Positions 41,172 to 52,441 of a stretch of DNA of 64,000 nucleotides are shown one piece after another. A program made the translations under genes and the position numbers. Source of the DNA: Locusta migratoria (lineage: Eukaryota > Arthropoda > Insecta > Orthoptera > Acrididae). The notes under the pieces were generated by a model. The model did not search any database. It worked only from the letters and a program-made list of their open reading frames with translations, and was not told the origin of the DNA. The stretch lies in NCBI GenBank assembly GCA_026315105.1, contig CM048745.1, forward strand, positions 546,523,358-546,587,357, in the 5' to 3' direction. Position 1 is the stretch's first letter. Each line of letters opens with the position of its first letter.

Positions 41172-41774
41172 TTCGCACGATGTTTTATATTTGCCCCCGG
41201 TTTTGAATACGTAATTATGCCAACATATCGAGGGTAAATTAAAGTCGCCACCGATTATAGCAGTATGCTTCGGATACCTATTTGAAATATGATTCAAACT
41301 TTCTTTGAACATTTCGGCAACCGCATCGTCTGAGTCAGGGGGCCGATGAAAAGATCCAATTATTAATTTATTTTGTTGGTCAGGTATAACCTCTACCCAG
41401 ACCAATTCACAGGAAGTATCTGCCTCAATTTCTCTGCAGGATAAACCGTTTGTAACAGCAGTAAACACGCCACCCCCTGTTTTATTTATTCTTTTCTTTC
41501 TGAAGACCATTTGGCCCTTTGAAAAAATTTCGGCCGAATTTATCTCAGGCGTCAGCCAGCTTTCAGAACCTATAACGATTTGTGCCTCAGTACTTTCTAT
41601 CAGCGCTTGGAGCTCTGGAATTTTCCCAACACAGCTACGACAATTTACAACTGTTACACCAATGGTTTTTAGGTCTGCTTTCTTCCCGTGTCTGACCTGC
41701 CCCCTTTGAGACTGAAACCCATTTTGTGTATTCCCGAGGCCATCTAACCTAAAAAACCGCCCAGTCCACGCCAC
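41172..41774 (-). CDS. CR1 LINE ORF2, endonuclease part (5' of PLE insertion)
   Basis: From Met at 41774 the frame encodes an AP-type endonuclease: NCRS, SESWLTPE (catalytic Glu block), SFHRPPDS, GGDFNLP. It is interrupted at 41171 by the Penelope-like insertion, whose 13-bp TSD repeats the codons at the break. The endonuclease resumes in frame at 37850. Overlap of 31 nt with ORF1 suggests coupled or frameshift translation. Confidence 0.85.
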
Positions 41775-42742
41775 ACAGCCCCCGCTACCCGTGTAGCCGC
41801 TTCCTGAGTATAGTGGACTCCTGACCTATTTAGCGGAAGCCGAAAACCCACCACCCTTTGGCGCAAGTCGAGGAATCTGCAGCCCACATGGTCGCAGAAC
41901 CGTCTGAGCCTCTGATTCAGACCCTCCACTCGGCTCTGAACCAAAGGTCCGCAGTCAGTCCTGTCGACAACGCTGCAGATGGTGAGCTCCGCTTTCATCT
42001 TGCAAGCAAGACTGGCAGTCTTAACCACTTCTGATAGCCGCTCAAAACCAGAGAGGATCTCTTCCGATCCAAAGCGACACACATCATTGGTCCCGACATG
42101 AGCCACCACCTGCAGCTGGCTGCACCCTGTGCTCTTCATGGCATCCGGAAGGAGCCGTTCCACATCCGGAATGACTCCCCCCGGTATGCACACGGAGTGC
42201 ACATTGGAATTCTTCCCCTCCCTAGTAGCCATTTTCCTAAGGGGCTCCATTACCCGCCTAACGTTGGAGCTCCCAACTACCAACAAACCCACCCTCTGTG
42301 AGTGCCCGGATCTTGAAGGCAGAGGGGCGAGTACAGGACAAGCGACACCATTCGCACCATCCCCTGCCACAGACAGCGCCTCGAATCTGTTGGCAAGACT
42401 AACCGAGGAGGCCTCCACTTCGGTCGCTCGGGAAGTCTTACGCCGCCTGACACGCGCTGAGGAGACCTCCCAGTCCACCACGGATTGGGGGGCTACCTCC
42501 TCGCGGGCAGTGAGCGGGCTGGCCACAGCCGCAGGCCGATCGGAGGGCACAACAGACGCACAGGGCGTCTGCTGCTCCCCCGCGAGCGGACCACAACAGC
42601 GGCGCCCACCCACCGCAGACTGAAGCGTTGCCAGCGAAGCCGACGCCGCCTGAAGCTGCGAGCGAAGAGTCACCAACTCTGCCTCCATCCGTTCGCAGAA
42701 GTCACAGTTCCTAGCCATTCTAAAAACCTTTGTTTCTTCCAA
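41744..42742 (-). CDS. CR1 LINE ORF1 with esterase-like (SGNH) domain
   Basis: 332 codons, intact. N-terminus with a Cys pair (CDFC, residues 13-16) followed by a short coiled-coil-like stretch. Residues ~148-320 form an SGNH/GDSL-esterase-like domain: VVGSSNVRR (block I), GTND at 217-220 (block III), and GVH at 308-310 in place of DxxH. Esterase-type ORF1 proteins are known in CR1/L2-group LINEs; their role in retrotransposition is unclear. The last 31 nt overlap the ORF2 start in the -1 frame. Confidence 0.8.
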   Translation of the reverse strand: MEETKVFRMARNCDFCERMEAELVTLRSQLQAASASLATLQSAVGGRRCCGPLAGEQQTPCASVVPSDRPAAVASPLTAREEVAPQSVVDWEVSSARVRRRKTSRATEVEASSVSLANRFEALSVAGDGANGVACPVLAPLPSRSGHSQRVGLLVVGSSNVRRVMEPLRKMATREGKNSNVHSVCIPGGVIPDVERLLPDAMKSTGCSQLQVVAHVGTNDVCRFGSEEILSGFERLSEVVKTASLACKMKAELTICSVVDRTDCGPLVQSRVEGLNQRLRRFCDHVGCRFLDLRQRVVGFRLPLNRSGVHYTQEAATRVAGAVWRGLGGFLG

Positions 42743-42960
42743 GTAAGTACGTCAGAGGACACAGTAGTTTGATAAACAGTGAGCTTTGCAAAGAATAAAG
42801 CTAACGCTGAACTGTTTATTAACGGCGAATCTGAAAAATATATACGCGAGCTAATAAATCAAAAATTCCTCCTCTCAACTAAATTTATTATCAAGCAGAC
42901 GTAGCCCTGTTGGAAGCGACAAAGAGTGTGGCGCCTAACACTTTCCGCCTACTGTCGGTA

Positions 42961-43109
42961 CATCAGACGAAGCCAACCGTTTAGCAGTAAACGTTTCATT
43001 CGATGGCTGCCATAGCCTGGTTTCAAAAGTCAAAAGCTTTGTTTAATGCATATTGAGTGTTGTGTTGTGGTTAGATTTGAAGTTTCGTGCTCGCGCTACC
43101 TGCTTTAAA
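42961..43109. other. Border between the CR1 5' end and the Tigger-like relic
   Basis: TTAGCAGTAAACGTTTC near 42981 may be the left end of the Tigger-like element (compare the right end below), but the match is weak. Confidence 0.3.
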
Positions 43110-44052
43110 ATGTCCAGAGACGACAAAAACCAAAACAGAATCATTCGAGTGACGGTAAGGGAAGGAAAAATTAATTGAAAATTTTTTTTAAAAACGCTGA
43201 CTACGGCCGCGAAACAAAAAAATGTGATCTCCTTGTAACAAAAGCTTCGCGCTTTACGGAAAATTGATGCTGGTGAGCCACTCGCTAAAGTTGCTGCGGA
43301 TTTAACGTCGGTATGAGTTCGATTACTGATTAGAAAACAAATAGATTAGAAATTTAAGCATTTTGTTCCATTCAAGCGTCAGGCAGTGCAATGAAATATC
43401 GAAGAAACAATGACAAAAAGTTCACATCCGCAGAAGACACTTTATTTCTGTGGCATGACCAAATAAGAGGCCGAAGGTGTGCCAGTTTCTGGTCCTCAAT
43501 TTCGTCAAGAAGAGGTTTTTTTCTGAGCTAAGAAAGGAGTAAGAATTCATCGGAAATGACGGCTGGCTGGTAAGGTTCAAGAAGAGGCTTGTCAGTTCGC
43601 ACGTTTTAGGATCATACTTCGCTGCATTGACGCAAATCGGTGGCCGGCCGCGGTGGCCGAAGGGACTGAGGCTCTTCAGTCACGATCTGCACGGCCACTA
43701 GGTCGGGGGCTCGAATCCCCCCTCGGGCATGGATATTTGTACCGTCCTTAGGATAAGCTAGTTAGTAAGTAGTTTGTAAGTTTAGGGACTGATGACCCCG
43801 TAGTTAAGTCCCATAAGCTATACAAACATTGGAACATTTTTGCAAATCGGCGTATTACACGCGTGAAAACAGGGGACGCAGATTTATCCGAGATTTTCGT
43901 TATCCGAACCAGCCGCAGTCCCGATCATTTCGGATAAACGGTAGTTTACTGTTTTGTATGTTATCATTTTATTAACAGCGGACACTTCTTAAAAGCGGCC
44001 AATTTTATTTTTCCCATTGGTATCCGTTATTCAGAAGTTTTACTGCAATGAA
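43110..44052 (+). pseudogene. Tigger/pogo-like transposase relic
   Basis: Plus strand, broken frames: IDAGEPLAKVAADL-like helix-turn-helix, then LFLWHDQIRGRRCASFWS-like (CENP-B type domain) and VPVSGPQF, then LVRFKKRL. The element continues after a SINE to an end GAAGTTTTACTGC (about 44040-44052), whose complement CAGTAAAACTTC is a Tigger-like terminus. Catalytic domain absent. Confidence 0.6.
43641..43851 (+). mobile_element. SINE-A copy inside the Tigger-like relic
   Basis: Head TGGCCGGCCGCGGTGGCC, B box GGGGGCTCGAATCCCCC, tail GGGACTGATGACCCCGTAG, ACAAACATTGG end. TSD GCAAATCGG at 43632-43640 and 43852-43860. Confidence 0.88.
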
Positions 44053-44149
44053 ATAACTAGTTTCCGCTTGATAGGCATTATGAAATATTTATTTCCCAAA
44101 TTTTAGACATCGATCCATTCCCATGATGGAACGTCATCAGTGCAAATTG

Positions 44150-44990
44150 TAAAGCATGTGACTCATGTACTGTGTTTAAAACGTTTAACGGTCATATTCA
44201 TGAAACAATTAAAACGGTCTTCCTCGTACACGTTACAATTTTTTTTCTCAGCACTAACTACTGATATGTTGAAAACAATAGACTGGCAGGGTGAGATTGC
44301 ACTAGGTGAAAATAAACTAAGCAGTCTCGCATATGCGGACGACTTAGATCTAATTGGATATTCGACTGAACACATGCAACGAACGATCTACTCTCTTCTA
44401 CTAGAATAGAGTAAAAAAATGTTCAAATATTTGAAGGGCTTATGTGATTTAACTACTTGGTCATCAGTTCCTAACCTTACAAACTACTTATGAACTAGCT
44501 AATACTGAAGAAGGCACAAATATCCATGCCGGAGGGGGTAGCCGAACCCCCGACCATAGTGGGTGTGCAGAACGCGACTGACGCGTCGCAGACCGCTCGG
44601 CCACTGCGGCCGGCGAAGGGAGTCAGTAGGGTTAGATTAGCAGTGCATCGCTCTTCTAACGACCAACTTTGTTGTATTGGAGTGAGTGCTGATTGCAGAG
44701 AGGATACCTTATTATTGGAGTTGAGATTATCGATATGAAAGTAGCAAGGATAATTGGAGGTACTAATTGATGGGAACAATGGCAGGAGGGTGTCCGTAGT
44801 GAGTAAATCAAAGAAAAAACTGGGAATGAACACCATAGATGAAGGAATTAGTGCGAACAGACTGAGACGGAGGGGTCATTTTACAAGAAAGGGAGAAGGA
44901 AGATTACCTAAGAGTCTGATGGGTTGGGCATTAGAGGATAAGAGAAACCCGAGATAGACCAAGTAGAAAATGTTTGGATTCAGTCAAGAA
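44150..44990 (+). pseudogene. RTE-like LINE ORF2 relic split by a SINE
   Basis: 44320-44409 encodes LSSLAYADDLDLIGYSTEHM (RT motif C). After a SINE (44413-44614) the frame 44754-44957 has KLGMNTIDEGISANRLRRRG and RLPKSLMGWALEDKR, the C-terminal region of the same family as 25085-25410. Broken in several places. Confidence 0.65.
44413..44614 (-). mobile_element. SINE-A copy
   Basis: Minus-strand SINE-A: A-run at the 3' end (44414-44419), tail GGTCATCAGTTCC, B box region AGCCGAACCCCCG, head ending CTGCGGCCGGC. TSD not clear. Confidence 0.8.
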
Positions 44991-45129
44991 TGATACATCA
45001 ATGTTTTCACTGAATAGTGGATAATGGAGGAATTTTATTGGGGGCACCGTGCTACAAACTGAACGCTGAAATGCATAATGTTTCTAATGCTGCTGCTGAT
45101 GATGGCTAGTGATAGAATCCAGCGGTTTG
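44991..45129. other. Unassigned spacer
   Basis: Nothing recognised. Confidence 0.3.
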
Positions 45130-45660
45130 CTTTAATTTACGCGCAAACTCATTGTGAATGCTTGATAGAGATGACAATACAGTACGGTACATAGAACTGA
45201 AGCCGCAACGCAGAGAGTTAGAAATGTTATTGGTACTTAAAACGGCGACTTCATCAGTAAAAGAACAGCGTTATTTTCCTTTCCGTGTGGCGGCACGGTT
45301 AGAAAATTCATCGTCACGTGAATCACGCATGTGTTGGAGTGATGGCCGTTTCTAAGTTCCGTTCGTTGATGCGACAATTTAGAAAACACGGAACTTCCTG
45401 TGACAACACATCGAGACGATATCGGCCTACTAGGTGATAGGGTGAGTGGAGAAAATTGCTTTGGACGGTCAGCATTGGACTGTGGAACACGTCAGCTCTA
45501 AACACCGCATTTCTATGGGATCTGTGCACACAAGCCTGCGTGAGTATCTGAAAATAAGAAAAGGGTTTACCAGGTAGCTGCCACCGACGAATGAATACAC
45601 GGCCGCCCGCGTGTGGCGTGTTGCAAGACAATGTTGTCGCGCGATGACGCAATAAACCAT
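45130..45660 (+). pseudogene. Possible mariner-type transposase N-terminal relic
   Basis: Plus-strand frame around 45350-45600 gives LMRQFRKHGTSCDN and EHRISMGSVHTSLREYL, then RKGFTR, which resemble the second helix-turn-helix and linker (ISxGSVHxIL...KVxARWVP) of mariner-like transposases. Heavily broken; weak assignment. Confidence 0.35.
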
Positions 45661-45751
45661 TGTAAAAATTAATGATATATTTATGCCGTTTATTTCTTCA
45701 AACGAAGCGGCAGTCAGCTCAGTGGAAGCGCAAAGACAGTGGCCAAAGTAG

Positions 45752-46990
45752 ACTTGTTGTTGCTGTTGCCTTTAGTCCGGAGACTGGTTTGATGCAGCTC
45801 TCCACCCTACTCTATCCTGAGCAAGCCTCTTCATCTCCTCATAATAACGACAAACTACATCCATTTGAATTTGCTTACTATATTTATCTCTTGGTGTCCC
45901 TTTGCGATTTTTACCCCACACACATCCATCTAACGCTAAATTCACAATTCATTGATGTCTAAGAATGTGTCCTCCAAATGAACCCTTCTTTTAGTCAAGG
46001 TATGCCAAAAATTCCTTTTCTCCCCAGTTTTCTTCAGCACCTTCTCATTAGTTATGCGATCCACGCACCTAATCTTCCGCATTCTTCTGTAACACCACAT
46101 TTCAGAAGCCTCTATGCTATTCCTGTCCGCACTGTTTATCACCCATGTCTCACTCCCATACAAGGCAACACTCCACACAAATGCCTTCAGAAAGGACTTC
46201 CTTATGCTTAAATTAATATTCGATGTTAACAAAATTCTCTTTTTCAAAAACGGTTTTCTTCCCAATGCCATTCTGCATTTTATATCTTCTGTACTGCGAC
46301 CATCGTATGTTATTTTACTACCCAAGTGACGAAACTCATTTACCACCTTTATTGATTCGTTACCTAATTTAATTACTTCATCACCTCCTTCTTTTCTAAG
46401 ACTGCATTCCATTACCCTTGTTTTGCACTTATTACTGTTCATATTATATGCTCCTTTCAAAACACTGTCCAATCCGTTCAATTGCTCCTCCAGGTCCTTT
46501 GCTGTCTCTGACAGAATTACAATGTCAGCAGCAAAACGCGAGGTTTTTATTTCTTCGCCGTGAACTTTAATTTCTTCTCCAAAGTTCTCCTTGATTTCCT
46601 TTATAGCTTGCCCAATGTACAAACTGAATAACACTGAGCATAGGCTACAACCCTGTCTTACTCCTTTCCCAACCTCCTTTCATACCCTTCAAATCTGATA
46701 ACTGCTTTTTGGTTTTTGTACAAGCTGTAACTAACCTTCCGTTCCCTATATTTTAAATCAAATGTTTAAATGTTTGTAGAGCTTATGGGGCTTAACTACG
46801 GGGTCATCAGTCCCTAAACTTACAAACTACTTATGAACTAGCTTATACTAAGGACGGCACAAATATCCATGCCCGAGGGGGGATTCGAACCCCCGACCGT
46901 AGTGGCCGTGCAGACCGTGACTGGAGCGCCTCAGTGTCCTCGGCCACCGCGGCCGGCCCTATGTTTTACTCCTGCTGATTTACTTACAAA
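45752..46990 (-). mobile_element. RTE-group LINE fragment split by a SINE
   Basis: Minus-strand frame 46634-45942 (230 codons): LFSLYIGQAIKEI, RFAADIVILS (first Asp of FADD changed to Ala), FRHLGSKI, ALYGSETWVINSAD. The upstream part continues past 46634 in another frame (VRQGCSL) to ~46743 and, after a SINE, from 46967 to ~46990. Tail (CAA)n-like at 45752-45770. Confidence 0.8.
46756..46966 (-). mobile_element. SINE-A copy inside the RTE element
   Basis: Minus-strand SINE-A, B box GGGGATTCGAACCCCCG, head end GCGGCCGG. TSD CCCTATRTTTTA at 46744-46755 and 46967-46978 (one mismatch). Confidence 0.88.
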
Positions 46991-47555
46991 GCAAAATTCG
47001 AAGAAGCCATGGAATTATAGCTGCAGATAGTCACAGAAATAACACAGTTTGGATGTGATTAACTTGTGTGGGAAAAATTGGTGGTGTAATGACTTTAACG
47101 TACCACGTACTAAACACGTTTAGACGATGTGTTGGTCTCACATCGGACCACTGGCCATGTGAAACTAAAGCACTTACGATACTTTACACTAATGAAACCA
47201 ATTTGCTCAAAATTAGCTCACACAAGGAACTATACCCAAAATGGGCACATATTCAACAAAATCGGCAAGGTTTTATCATTCAATGTATTTTGATAGTTGA
47301 AAAATACATTATTCTTTCTATTCACTTTGTTAAGCTTTGAATGAGCTTCCCACGCCGAGTAGTTTTAATATCCAATTACGAAATTTTATGTATGACTAAA
47401 AAAAATTATGAGTGGAATATTAGCGTCTGAAATCCTCTTAACAACGAACGTATTAGGAACAGGAAATCTCGTTGTCATCGAACGTATTAGGAACAGATCA
47501 TAAGTTGCGATTACTTCGAATATGCGAAATGAATTTGATAATGCTCTTTTTACCA
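46991..47555. other. Unassigned spacer
   Basis: A 90-codon plus-strand frame (47068-47340) lacks motifs. Confidence 0.35.
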
Positions 47556-47559
47556 TACC

Positions 47560-47680
47560 GTCATTAGCCTGGAATTATTTAAAGAAATCACGTGAAAATT
47601 TTGATGACCAGACGCAGACTTGAAGCATCAACATTCCGAATGCGAAGTGAGTGTGCTAGCAATGTAACCTTTGTCGGTCT
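47560..47680 (-). mobile_element. Decayed SINE-D fragment
   Basis: Shares AAAGAAATCACG and CATTCCGAATGCGA, followed by AGTGTGCTA, with the SINE-D copy at 19968-20213. Confidence 0.5.
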
Positions 47681-48472
47681 TTAAGTTTTACTTTTTAACG
47701 GTTTCTGCCGTGTACATTTATACCTTTAGATCTTTAATTGGCTTTAACTGCATTTTAATGAAATAAACTTATTTTAACTTGCATGTATTTTACACTGGCC
47801 AGCAATAACTTCGTAAGTCTAACACACGTGAATTTCCGTTGACAGTTTCCAAATAAACAGCGCTTTAAATATTTCAGTAATCCGCTGATAGACGTTACTA
47901 ATATATTTTGAGGATAATAGCACCTAAATCGTGCCATACAAATTTCAAGCATTTTTATTTGAGATAAACGCAATTGTCAAGAAATAAAACGTTTTTTTTT
48001 GTATACATAAATTTGTTACGCAATTACTTCAGGTTTCTAACTACATTACAGTTTTTCATTATTAATTTTCTTAGGTGAAACGTAACTCGCTTGCAACGAT
48101 AGCTTCCAGCGGTTAAATTATTGAGATGTTCTTAGATGGTTACGTATCCAAGATGTCCTAGTTTGACGAAAACCTTACTTCCTCTGCTCAATGTATGATA
48201 ATTCATTCTATCTGACTCCTAGCTTTATTCCTTTTCATTGCTTTCTCTACTGAGCGGGATGCTATTCAGTGTGTATCACTTGCTGTAAAGTTAATAAGGG
48301 CGGTTTGAGGCGGCATGGAAGTTTTCATCTCCAGCTGCTGACATTATTTAAAGCATAGTTTTCCCGACTGGCTGTCGTAATTCAGAAAGTGAGAAAACTT
48401 ATTTGAAGATGCAAAATACTTTTGTCTTAGTTCAGAGGAAAAATGAATCCTAGGAAAAATATTTATATACAT
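47681..48472. other. Unassigned AT-rich spacer
   Basis: No ORF or repeat head recognised. Confidence 0.35.
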
Positions 48473-48835
48473 GTGGCGTCTGTTCCGAAAGAACAGACGT
48501 CACTAATGATCTTGCAGTTGTTATTCTTTCATATTCACAGAATATATGACATCAACTGCGCATGGGCAAAGCCGAAAATGTGTACCCAGCCGGGATTCGA
48601 ACCGGGGGCTCCTGCTTTCTAGGCAGCTGCGCTGACCCCTACACCACTGGGGACACAGTGATCACCACACCTGCAAAGACTACCTAAGCACGCCTCCCGT
48701 CAGACTCACGCGGAATCGAATCTTGGCTGGGTACCCATGCACAGTTGATGTCATATATTCTTTGAATATGAAATAATAACGACTGCAGGATCATAGGTGA
48801 CTTCTGTTCTTTTGGAATGACGCCACATGTATATA
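48473..48835. mobile_element. Palindromic SINE-E element, second copy
   Basis: Outer inverted ends ACATGTGGCGTCTGTTC... (48474 on) and its mirror (to 48833) pair over ~100 bp. Inside, tRNA-like halves lie on minus (B box GGATTCGAACCGG) and, decayed, plus strand. Same structure as 23399-23708. Confidence 0.7.
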
Positions 48836-49155
48836 TAATATGACAGTGACTGGCAATGATCCTTTCATTAGTGGGGAGGGGTGGGCCAGTTTGGAGCCCT
48901 TATTCTTACGGTAAGTAGTAAATAGTGACTACGAGTTTGAGTACTGTGGGCAGGGTAGAGCTGGAAATTTGTCTGCCGGGAGGCGTGCTTAAGTAGTCCT
49001 TGCAGGTACGGTGATCACTGTGTCCACAATGGTGTAGTGCTCAGCGTAACTGCCTAGAAAGCGGGAGACCCGGGTTGGAATCCCGGCTAGGTACACATTT
49101 TCGGGTTTTGCCCATGTACAGTTGTCATATATTCTATGAATATGAAAAAAAAAAA
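48836..49155 (+). mobile_element. SINE-E copy, non-palindromic
   Basis: tRNA-like part: GTGTAGTGCTCAGCGTAACT (A-box area), GAGACCCGGGTTGGAATCCC (T arm), tail GTCATATATTCTATGAATAT and an A-run at 49146-49157. It has a ~150-bp leader before the tRNA part, unusual for a SINE. Confidence 0.65.
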
Positions 49156-49564
49156 ATTTGCTTCAAGTATCGTTTGTTACAATTGAATTTCTCTTCTTAA
49201 TATCAGGTAAAGGGTGATCCTTTATATCAGAAGGGTACCGCCATTACAAAAACTTCGTAAAATCCTACTTCAGAGATGTATGTACTTATAGTTCATACGT
49301 TCAAGTATACTAAACAACGTATCATCAATGAAATAGTTTATAGAAGTATATAAGCAGAATGCAGCACAGTGATCTGCTGCTCGTGGTAAACCAGCTACTC
49401 TAGCGCTTTAGTATATACATTAGCACTTTGGAGCTTTTCCAAAACCGAGTAAGTCATGGGTAACGATCTCTTGTGAGCGTTCATACCATTAATTAAGCGA
49501 ATTTGCGGCTAAGGGACTACAGCCCCGCGAAGCAGCTTCCTTCAGTAGACATATCCGCCAATTT
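49156..49564. other. Unassigned spacer
   Basis: Nothing recognised. Confidence 0.35.
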
Positions 49565-50590
49565 ACATCGACTACCTCTGTTGGTTATAATACATGATGT
49601 TTCCATTGATATCGCAGTGCACCGTTACGCCTAGATATTTAATTGTCGTGACTCTATCAAGCAGCACACTTCTAATACTGTATTCCAACATTACGGGATT
49701 GTTTCCCCTACCCATCCGCATCACCTTATATTTTTCTACTTTTAGCTCTAGTTGCCACTCCTCGCACTGCCTAGAAATTTGGTCCAAGTCATCCTGCATC
49801 CTAATACAGTCATTCAAAGTCGACACGCTCTTGTACACCACAGCATAATCGGTAAACAGCAGCAGACTGCAAGTTACTCATTCAGCCAGTTCATTTATAC
49901 AGACAGAAAATAATAGCGGTGCTATCACACTTCCCATAGTCTGTGATGAACACTCGCCATCCAGGACAACGTACTGTGTTGTTCGCCGCTGTGGAGCAGC
50001 CGAGCGGTATAAGGCGCCTCGTTGCGGAGCGCGCGGTTGATCGCCGTCGGAGGTTCGAGTCCTCCCTGGGACACGGGTGAGTGTGTTTGTCCTTAGATCA
50101 GTTTACCCTAGTTTAAGTAGTTTGTAAGCTACGGACTGATGACCACGCAGTTTGGTCCGATAGATTTACAAACATTTCAACAAATTTTTTGAACTGTGTT
50201 CTTTTACTTAGGTAGTCATCGAGCCACTCACACATTAGGGTACCTATTCCATACGCTCGTACCTTCGTTAACAGTCCACAACCGCGTCAAAAACCTTTTG
50301 AAAATCTAGAAATATGCAGTCTACCTGTTCTCCTTCATTCATGGCACGCAATATGTAATGAGAGAAAAGGGCAAGCTGGGTTTCGCACGATCGATGCTTT
50401 CTAAAGCCGTGCTGATGCATGGACAGCAGCTTTTCAGGAAATTTATATATAAGAACTGAGAATATGTTCAAGAATTGTACAGGAAACCGATATCAACGAT
50501 ATAGGTCTGTAATTTCGTGAGTCAGTTATTTTGCCTTTCATATAGACGGGACATAACTTGTGCCTTCTCCCAGTCGCTTCAAACTAAGCT
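49565..50590 (-). mobile_element. CR1-group LINE fragment (CR1-2 family) split by a SINE
   Basis: Minus strand: 50471-50268 has GFRKHRSCETQLALFSH and CIFLDFQKVFD; 49841-49572 has CEEWQLELKVEKYKVMRMG and IKYLGVTVH. Between them lies part of the RT with a SINE-B insertion. Same family as 54048-55803. Confidence 0.8.
49981..50192 (+). mobile_element. SINE-B copy inside CR1-2
   Basis: Head GTTCGCCGCTGTGGAGCAGC, B box GGAGGTTCGAGTCCTCC, tail ACGGACTGATGACCACGCAG. TSD ACTGTGTT at 49973-49980 and 50193-50200. Confidence 0.85.
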
Positions 50591-50789
50591 CCGGATCAAA
50601 GATAAGGGACAAAGTAAGGTGCCAAAACAGCTGATTTCTCTTTGTAAAAAATGGATCTGCTGGAACGAGACTGCCCAAAGGATGCGAGGGAGTAGCCGCA
50701 TTGTCTAAAGCATCATTCTACAGACTGGATGGACGCTCCCGTGGGAGTTTTGAAGCCATTTCTCCGGAATCGGTGTATGTACTGTTCTC
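50591..50789. other. Unassigned spacer between LINE fragments
   Basis: No motif recognised. Confidence 0.3.
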
Positions 50790-51645
50790 AGTTTATCAGT
50801 TTAATAAGACATGGTTGCGAAATACTAGCGCGAATTATTTACAGACGAATGAAAAAACTTGTGGAATCTGATCTCGGGGAAGATCAGTTTGGATTTAGGA
50901 AAAATGTTGTATCACGGGAGGCAATACTCACAATAAGACTTTTCTTAGAAGATAGGCTAAGGAAAGGGAAACCTACGTTTCTAGCGTTTGTAGGTTTGGA
51001 GAAAGCTTTTGACATTGTCGACTGCAATATACTCTTCCAAACTCTCAAGGTAGCAGGGGTAAAATATAGGGAGCGAAGAGTTATATTCAACCTATACAAA
51101 AACCAGACAGTGGTTATTAAAGTCAAAGGGCAAGAAAGGGACGCAGAGGTTGGAAAGGGAGTAAGACAGGGTTATAGTCTTTCCCCAATGTTGTTCAATC
51201 TGCACAGTGAGCAAGCAGTGAAGTAATGGAAGGAGAAATTGGGAGAGGGAATTAAAGTTCAGGGATGAGAAATAAAAAATTTGCGGTTTGCCGATGACAG
51301 AGACTGCAAAGGATCTGGAAGAGCAATTGAATGGAATGGACAATGTCTTGAAAGGAAGATATAAGATGAACATTAACAAGAATGAAACGAAGGTAATGGA
51401 ATGGAATGTCAAAAAATCAGACGATGGTGAAGGAATTAGATTAGGTAAAGAGACAATAAAAGTAGTAGGTGAATTTTGTTATTTTGGTAGCAAGATATCT
51501 TCTAATGGCCGAAGTAAAGAAGATATGAAATGCAGAATGGCTATGGGGAGAAAAGCGTTTCTAAAGAAGCGAAACTTGTTAACATCCAATATTAATTAAA
51601 TGTTAGGAAGTCCCTTCTGAAAGCATTTATCTGGAGTGTAGCATA
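50790..51645 (+). mobile_element. RTE-group LINE fragment
   Basis: Plus strand frame to 51226: ISLIRHGCEILARIIYRRM, EDQFGFRKN, FVGLEKAFDIVD (motif A), GKGVRQGYSLSPMLFNL (motif B). After a stop and a shift, LRFADD (motif C) near 51280, then 51288-51599: AKDLEEQLNGMDNVLKG and FCYFGSKISSNGRSKED. Both ends are missing. Confidence 0.8.
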
Positions 51646-51743
51646 CGCACGTTTCTGTCAGCTACTGGTAGGCTGCAGTCTACTTTTGCAAAACAGGCCT
51701 CAATGTTTAGAACAACTAACATCTGAATTGGCGTCAATCAATA

Positions 51744-51940
51744 AAAATGTTGAAATGTTTGTAGAGTCTATGGGACTTAACTACGGGGTCATCAGTCCCT
51801 AAAGCTACAAACTACTTATGAACTACTTACAACTAAGGACGGCACAAATATCCATGCCCGCGGGGGGATTCGAACCCCCGACCGTAGTAGCCGTGCGGAC
51901 CATGATTGGAGCGCCTCAATCCCCTCGGCCACCGCGGCCG
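51744..51940 (-). mobile_element. SINE-A copy
   Basis: Minus-strand SINE-A, B box GGGGATTCGAACCCCCG, head end CACCGCGGCCG. TSD GCGTCAATCAATA at 51731-51743 and 51941-51953. Confidence 0.88.
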
Positions 51941-52029
51941 GCGTCAATCAATACACCGTCATCGCAAATAGCTGTTACACCTGCAAATTAATTTAGGAGG
52001 AGAAGGAAGAAGGATTGGAAATGTAAGGA

Positions 52030-52200
52030 TTGACTTCAACTGATTTGGGGCATTGTAATTAGGTAATGGTGACAAGTGAAATTGTGAGCCGGGCCGCGAA
52101 TCGAACCCACGTTTCAGGGGTCGCCTAAACCACTTGGGTATCTTCGGTCGCCTCCCGTCCGTCTCGAACTTCCAAAAGTCTCACGTTATGGCTGTAACCC
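52030..52200 (-). mobile_element. tRNA-like SINE (SINE-F)
   Basis: Reverse complement: ACCCAAGTGGTTTAGGCGAC (A-box area), GTGGGTTCGATTCGCGGCCC (T arm), then CACAATTTCACTTGTCACC tail. Confidence 0.6.
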
Positions 52201-52441
52201 ACGTCGTCGATCCCCTCTTATACTCTCCATTACAGATTTCCGTATGAGGTCAAACGTTATGAGCGCATACGCGATGACGTAAAAAACTAATAGCCGATTT
52301 CGCGTATAGCTACTTATTTATAGTTTGGAGTGGCGTCTGTTCTTTCGGACATGACCGATACTGCCGTATCCCGCACTGATTGCTAGTTTTCTTAATTATT
52401 TGCACTTGTATTGACCATTTGAACCAGTACATGTATGTACA

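Larger units (their letters stand above)
35541..42960 (-). mobile_element. Nearly full-length CR1-group LINE (CR1-1), interrupted by a PLE
   Basis: Minus strand, ORF1 (42742-41744), ORF2 (41774 to 35611, split by the PLE at 37851-41158), short 3' UTR and a tail of two CATCTA units (minus strand TAGATG) at 35541-35556. The 5' boundary is unclear, about 42.9 kb. Only one frameshift and one stop were seen in ORF2 apart from the insertion. Confidence 0.85.

Noticed and set aside
42129..42623. 164-codon plus-strand frame antisense to CR1 ORF1
   Set aside because: GC-rich shadow; the minus strand has the recognisable esterase-like domain.
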